Source: Chloroflexota bacterium
Lineage (GTDB): Bacteria > Chloroflexota > Limnocylindria > Limnocylindrales > CSP1-4
DNA: 25,025 nt
Reading direction: 5' to 3'
NCBI GenBank assembly: GCA_021790715.1
Contig: JAJYGK010000127.1
Location: forward strand, 1-25,025
Each line of letters starts with the position of its first letter. Position 1 is the first letter of the stretch. The translations under genes and the position numbers were made by a program. Under the pieces are notes generated by a model. That model was not told the DNA's origin. It made no database searches and worked only from the letters and a program-made list of their open reading frames with translations. This document shows, in pieces, positions 22,244 through 25,025 of the stretch.

Positions 22244-22312
22244 ATGCGCCAGTTCGGTCGTTCCACCAGGCGGGGGCCGGATTGCGCCTGTCCGGGCGCC
22301 GGCGCGACCTGA
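22244..22312 (+). CDS. Predicted 22-residue leaderless Cys-containing leader peptide before the sulfur operon
   Basis: The ATG lies 6 nt after the TAGACT of a complete promoter and opens a 22-codon frame. It begins MRQFGRSTRRGPD and carries Cys14-Ala15-Cys16. The stop is 64 nt before the DsrE2 start. Leaderless Cys-rich short ORFs that sense cysteine supply by ribosome stalling are known upstream of sulfur genes in mycobacteria. Here only two Cys codons are present, so the analogy is suggestive. Cys is otherwise rare in the window's proteins. Confidence 0.5.
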   Translation: MRQFGRSTRRGPDCACPGAGAT

Positions 22313-22333
22313 ACCTCGTCCCTGGGGCGCGCG

Positions 22334-22408
22334 CCGGCGAAGAATCCGTCAGGCGCATGCTCCCGAGGTTCGTTCCGTGGCTCTGCTTCGGCCGGCGGAT
22401 TCGCCGGC
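22334..22408 (+). promoter_or_regulatory. Competing RNA structures around the DsrE2 start, possible attenuator
   Basis: GCCGGCG (22391-22397) and CGCCGGC (22402-22408) form a local hairpin with a GATT loop just inside the DsrE2 gene. Alternatively 22396-22407 can pair with CCGGCGAA...ATCCG at 22334-22348 (small bulge). That would enclose the ribosome binding site and GTG start in a loop. The two are mutually exclusive, as in attenuators. TCCCGAGGTTC occurs at 22361-22371 and again at 22415-22425. Function is inferred only. Confidence 0.35.
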
Positions 22409-23021
22409 AACCGTTCCCGAGGTTCCCGTCGGGTCGACGCGCGTCCCTTCGCCGCGCGTCTCTTCCGAGTCTCCCCCGGCCCGTTCCCGCTCCGGGCCCG
22501 CTCCGGGCACCGAACCGGCGCCCGCCTCGCCGGACGAGCGCCCGGTCGGGGACGGCGTCACGATCGTCGTCTTCTCCGGCGAGTTCGACCGCGTCCAGGC
22601 CGCGTTCAACATCGCGCTGGGTGCGGCGTCGAGCGGCATGCCCGTCACGATGTTCTTCACGTTCTGGGGCCTCGACGTCCTCACCCGGCACGATGCCGGG
22701 CGCCGCCGCCGCGACCCCGTCCGCACCGCGTTCCGGTGGCTGAAGCCCGGCGGCGCCAGGCGGCTCCCGCTGTCGCGGTTCAACTTCATGGGGCTGGGCC
22801 CTGTCCTCATGCGTCGCCTGATGGGCGAATTCCGCATGCCGACGGTCGACCAGATGGTCGACCTCGCGCACTCGCTGGGCGTGCGGCTCGTCGCCTGCAC
22901 GATCACCATGGGCGTCATGGGGCTGACGGCGGACGACCTCATCCCGGCGGTCGACGAGTACGCCGGCGTCGCCACGTACCTGGCGGACGCCCGGCGCAGC
23001 GACGTCAACCTGTTCGTGTGA
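22377..23021 (+). CDS. DsrE/DsrF/DrsH-like (DsrE2-type) sulfur-relay protein
   Basis: A 214-residue protein of the peroxiredoxin-like DsrE2 group. After a disordered Pro/Ser/Arg N-terminal stretch of about 58 residues, the fold runs VTIVVFSGEFDRVQAAFNIALGAASSGMPVTMFFTFWGLDVL. NFMGLGPVLMRRLMGEFRMPTVDQMVDLAHSLGVRLVACTITMGVMGL follows, with a Cys (in LVACTITMG) at the place of the conserved persulfide cysteine of the family, and the end is YLADARRSDVNLFV. Such proteins hand sulfane sulfur to TusA. GTG at 22377 has GAGG 8 nt upstream. Codons upstream are open, but the promoter and short ORF argue against an earlier start. It is first in an operon whose next gene, tusA-like, begins 13 bp later. 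Confidence 0.85.
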   Translation: MALLRPADSPATVPEVPVGSTRVPSPRVSSESPPARSRSGPAPGTEPAPASPDERPVGDGVTIVVFSGEFDRVQAAFNIALGAASSGMPVTMFFTFWGLDVLTRHDAGRRRRDPVRTAFRWLKPGGARRLPLSRFNFMGLGPVLMRRLMGEFRMPTVDQMVDLAHSLGVRLVACTITMGVMGLTADDLIPAVDEYAGVATYLADARRSDVNLFV

Positions 23022-23034
23022 GGAGGGGGATCCG

Positions 23035-23298
23035 ATGAGCGCCGAACGTCCCGTGCCCGCCCTTCCCCGCGCCGACGTCGTGGTGGATGCGGCAGGCTTC
23101 CTGTGTCCGATGCCGATCGTCAGGCTCGCCGAGGCCGTCCGATCGGTCGAGGTCGGGCAGGTGGTCGAGGTCGTCGCGACCGACCCCGGCATCCTCGCCG
23201 ATGCGCCGGCATGGGCGCAGATGACGAGGCAGGAGATCATCGGTGCCTGGTCCGACGGCGACCGGCACCACTTCTGGTTCCGCAAGATCCATGCGTGA
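23035..23298 (+). CDS. TusA-family sulfurtransferase
   Basis: An 87-residue TusA-like protein that carries sulfur as a cysteine persulfide between partners. The signature CPMP (Cys24 to Pro27) follows VVDAAGFL, and the small alpha/beta fold is complete: IVRLAEAVRSVEVGQVVEVVATDPGILADAPAWAQMTRQEII, then a final strand HHFWFRKIHA. Length and motif agree with the family. ATG at 23035 has a strong GAGGAGGGGG ribosome binding site spanning the DsrE2 stop. Pairing of DsrE2-like and TusA genes is common in sulfur oxidation and trafficking loci. Confidence 0.92.
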   Translation: MSAERPVPALPRADVVVDAAGFLCPMPIVRLAEAVRSVEVGQVVEVVATDPGILADAPAWAQMTRQEIIGAWSDGDRHHFWFRKIHA

Positions 23299-23403
23299 TC
23301 GTCGTGCGCGCGCCGCCCTGGGCGCGACCGGACCGTGCAGGCACCGGCCTGCGACACGCGCGCCGCGGGCGGCGGGCCGCGCAGATCGGGGGATGCCGTG
23401 GCG

Positions 23404-24672
23404 ATGAGCAAGAGTGCCGACGATCTGCTGCGCGAGGCGCGCGAGGCCGTCAGGGAGGTCTGGCCGGACGAGGCCGCCCACCTGATCGAGGCAGGCGTCA
23501 CGCTGGTCGATGTCCGCGACCAGTACGAATGGGACGAGGGCCACATCCCCGGCGCGATCCACGTCGCCCGGGGCTACCTCGAGCTCGACATCGAGCAGGC
23601 CGTGCCCGACAGGGGCGCGCCGCTCCTGCTGTACTGCGCGGGCGGCATCCGCTCCCTGCTCGCCGCGCGCGAGCTGCACGAGATGGGGTACGCCGACCCG
23701 ATCTCGATGGCCGGCGGATTCGACCGCTGGAAGGCCGAGCGCCGTCCAGTCGCCCGTCCGCCGGTGCTCACACCGGAGCAGCGGCGGCGCTACAGCCGCC
23801 ACCTGCTGATGCCGGAGGTCGGCGCGGAAGGGCAGGCGCGGCTCCTCGAGTCGCGCGTCCTCGTCGTCGGGGCCGGCGGGCTCGGCGCGCCGGCCCTCCT
23901 GTACCTCGCGGCGGCCGGCGTCGGGACGATCGGCGTCGTCGACTTCGACACGGTCGAGCTCAGCAACCTCCAGCGGCAGGTCATCCACGCGACGGACCGG
24001 GTCGGGCGGAAGAAGACGGAATCCGCGGCCGAGACGGTCCGGGCCCTGAACCCCGACGTGCGGTTCGTGGCGCACGACGAGGTGCTCGACGCCGGCAACG
24101 TGGAGCGGATCCTGGCCGGGTACGAGGTCGTCCTTGACGGCACCGACACGTTCGAGACGCGCTACGTCCTCAACGACGCCGCGGTGCGCGCCGGCATCCC
24201 GGTCGTGCACGCGAGCGTCTTCCGCTTCGAGGGGCAGCTGACGGTGTTCGCGCCCGGCCGGGGACCGTGCTACCGGTGCCTCTACCCGGCTCCGCCGCCA
24301 CCGGAGCTGGCCCCCGGGTGCTCCGTGGCCGGCGTCCTCGGCGTGGTCCCCGGCACGCTCGGCATCCTGCAGGCCACCGAGGTGCTGAAGCTGCTCCTCG
24401 GGGTCGGCGAGCCGCTCATCGGGCGGCTGCTCCTGTACGACGCGCTCGACATGTCGTTCGAGACGCTCGGGCTGCGGCGCGATCCCCACTGCCCGACGTG
24501 CGGCGACGGTGCCTCGACGACGGCTGCAGCGCCGGCGGGCATCGGGGCCGTTGCGGGCGGGGCGCGCGGGCCGGACCGGCCGTCGGGCGCAGGAATCGGG
24601 TCCGCGCTCGCGGCGCCGCTCGCCGTTCGTCCGCCCGGCGGGCACGCGGGCACCAGCGGGGGGAAGCCATGA
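23404..24672 (+). CDS. Rhodanese-ThiF/MoeB fusion (sulfurtransferase domain first, E1-like adenylyltransferase second)
   Basis: A 422-residue two-domain protein. Residues 1-115 form a rhodanese with active-site Cys78 in YCAGGIRS, which accepts persulfide sulfur. Residues about 120-370 form a ThiF/MoeB E1-like domain that adenylates the C-terminus of a MoaD/ThiS-type carrier. It shows RYSRHLLMPEVG, the ATP-binding GAGGLG (156-161), DTVELSNLQRQ, and four zinc cysteines in CYRC (289/292) and CPTC (363/366). The last 55 residues are a disordered Gly/Ala/Pro tail. MoeZ and MOCS3 have the reverse order, with rhodanese at the C-terminus. ATG at 23404 and GTG at 23398 are both possible; GGGGGA lies just upstream. 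The stop overlaps the carrier gene as ATGA. Confidence 0.9.
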   Translation: MSKSADDLLREAREAVREVWPDEAAHLIEAGVTLVDVRDQYEWDEGHIPGAIHVARGYLELDIEQAVPDRGAPLLLYCAGGIRSLLAARELHEMGYADPISMAGGFDRWKAERRPVARPPVLTPEQRRRYSRHLLMPEVGAEGQARLLESRVLVVGAGGLGAPALLYLAAAGVGTIGVVDFDTVELSNLQRQVIHATDRVGRKKTESAAETVRALNPDVRFVAHDEVLDAGNVERILAGYEVVLDGTDTFETRYVLNDAAVRAGIPVVHASVFRFEGQLTVFAPGRGPCYRCLYPAPPPPELAPGCSVAGVLGVVPGTLGILQATEVLKLLLGVGEPLIGRLLLYDALDMSFETLGLRRDPHCPTCGDGASTTAAAPAGIGAVAGGARGPDRPSGAGIGSALAAPLAVRPPGGHAGTSGGKP

Positions 24673-24944
24673 GCATCGTGCGGATCCCGCCGGTCCTGCG
24701 CGCACAGGCCGCCGGGAACAAGCAGGTCGAGATCGACGGCGGGACCGTGGGCGACGTCCTGCAGGGCCTCGTCGAGCGCTATCCCTCGCTGCGCGGCCAG
24801 CTCCTCGACGGCGACGGCGGGCTGCACCGCTTCGTCAACGTCTACCTGAACGACCAGGACGTGCGCTACCTCCAGCAGCTCGCGACGCCGGTCTCCGTCG
24901 CCGACACCGTCGTGATCCTGCCGGCGATGGCCGGCGGGGCGTGA
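24669..24944 (+). CDS. MoaD/ThiS-family ubiquitin-like sulfur carrier
   Basis: A 91-residue beta-grasp sulfur carrier, the likely substrate of the adjacent E1-like protein. The start IVRIPPVLRAQAAGNKQVEIDGGTVGDVLQGLVERYPSLRGQLL and the strands VNVYLNDQDVRYLQQLATPVSVADTVVILPAMAGG match the MoaD/CysO-like group. The thiocarboxylate-forming GlyGly is at residues 89-90, but one alanine follows, so the carrier would need trimming before activation. The ATG overlaps the E1 stop (ATGA), so translation is coupled. Possible pathways are thiamine, molybdopterin, tRNA thiolation or cysteine synthesis; the absence of thi or moa neighbours favours the CysO-like role, but this is inference. Confidence 0.9.
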   Translation: MSIVRIPPVLRAQAAGNKQVEIDGGTVGDVLQGLVERYPSLRGQLLDGDGGLHRFVNVYLNDQDVRYLQQLATPVSVADTVVILPAMAGGA

Positions 24945-24948
24945 TCCG

Positions 24949-25025
24949 ATGACGGTCGCACCTCCCCGCCGCTCGCCCGTCGAGGCCGAGCGGCTTCGCC
25001 CGCACCCCCACGAGGGAACGGGCCC
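24949..25025 (+). CDS. Start of a further gene in the sulfur operon (cut by window edge)
   Basis: An ATG 4 nt after the carrier stop opens a frame that stays open to the window end. The 25 visible residues (MTVAPPRRSPVEAERLRPH and on) are not enough to recognise a family. In comparable operons the next gene is often a JAMM-type carrier protease or a cysteine synthase; neither can be confirmed here. Confidence 0.45.
   Translation, partial: MTVAPPRRSPVEAERLRPHPHEGTG

Noticed and set aside
22313..22376. Known metabolite riboswitch in the sulfur operon leader (SAM, cobalamin, TPP)
   Set aside because: I could not find the conserved core motifs of these classes in the 64 nt between the short ORF and DsrE2.

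Overview
The window is about 25 kb of very GC-rich bacterial DNA, densely packed with housekeeping and carbon-storage genes. I see no rRNA, tRNA, insertion sequence, phage structural gene or CRISPR array. The base composition, the short glycogen-phosphorylase type, paired GH57 glucanases, MFS and DUF885 proteins, low-complexity Ala/Gly/Pro/Arg linkers and many leaderless starts suit an uncultured Chloroflexota lineage or an actinobacterium-like organism. That placement is inference; no single marker proves it.

Layout. (1) 1-1535, minus strand: a small holin_4_2-type membrane protein followed by the N-terminal part of a homocysteine S-methyltransferase cut by the window edge. (2) 1610-3484, plus: a DUF885 protein, then a 0.5-kb gene-free stretch rich in hairpins, then a cytidylate-kinase-like protein (4035-4697). 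(3) 4728-13634: a glycogen / alpha-glucan locus. glgA (plus) diverges from a minus-strand set of glgP, a GH57 4-alpha-glucanotransferase-like enzyme, a second GH57 (DUF3536 type), a possible small ORF and a Pro/Gly-rich membrane protein. (4) 13638-17728, minus: an alpha/beta hydrolase, a FAD-dependent oxidoreductase and an EntS-like MFS exporter preceded by a short ORF. (5) 17834-22154, plus: fabI, an intergenic cluster of DnaA-box-like 9-mers, an M3 oligopeptidase and a nitrilase-family amidase. (6) 22209-25025, plus: a sulfur-relay operon (DsrE2-like, TusA, rhodanese-E1 fusion, MoaD/ThiS-like carrier, start of a further gene) preceded by a promoter and a cysteine-containing short ORF.

Two signals are not ordinary annotation. 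First, many transcription units show a TANNNT hexamer ending 6-9 nt before an ATG or GTG, usually with no Shine-Dalgarno sequence: the arrangement expected of leaderless mRNAs. In three cases the predicted leaderless start opens a short upstream ORF rather than the main gene: 8 aa before the kinase, 26 aa before the MFS exporter and 22 aa before the sulfur operon. The first two end in an ATGA overlap with the main start codon; the third carries a Cys-Ala-Cys. Second, five near-consensus DnaA boxes lie within 94 bp upstream of the M3 peptidase.

How the genes work together: GlgA builds alpha-1,4-glucan from ADP-glucose, while GlgP and the GH57 enzymes dismantle or rearrange it. The 81-bp space between glgA and glgP holds both promoters and an AT-rich direct repeat that may coordinate them. 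In the sulfur operon, DsrE2-like, TusA and rhodanese modules would pass persulfide sulfur to an E1-activated ubiquitin-like carrier.
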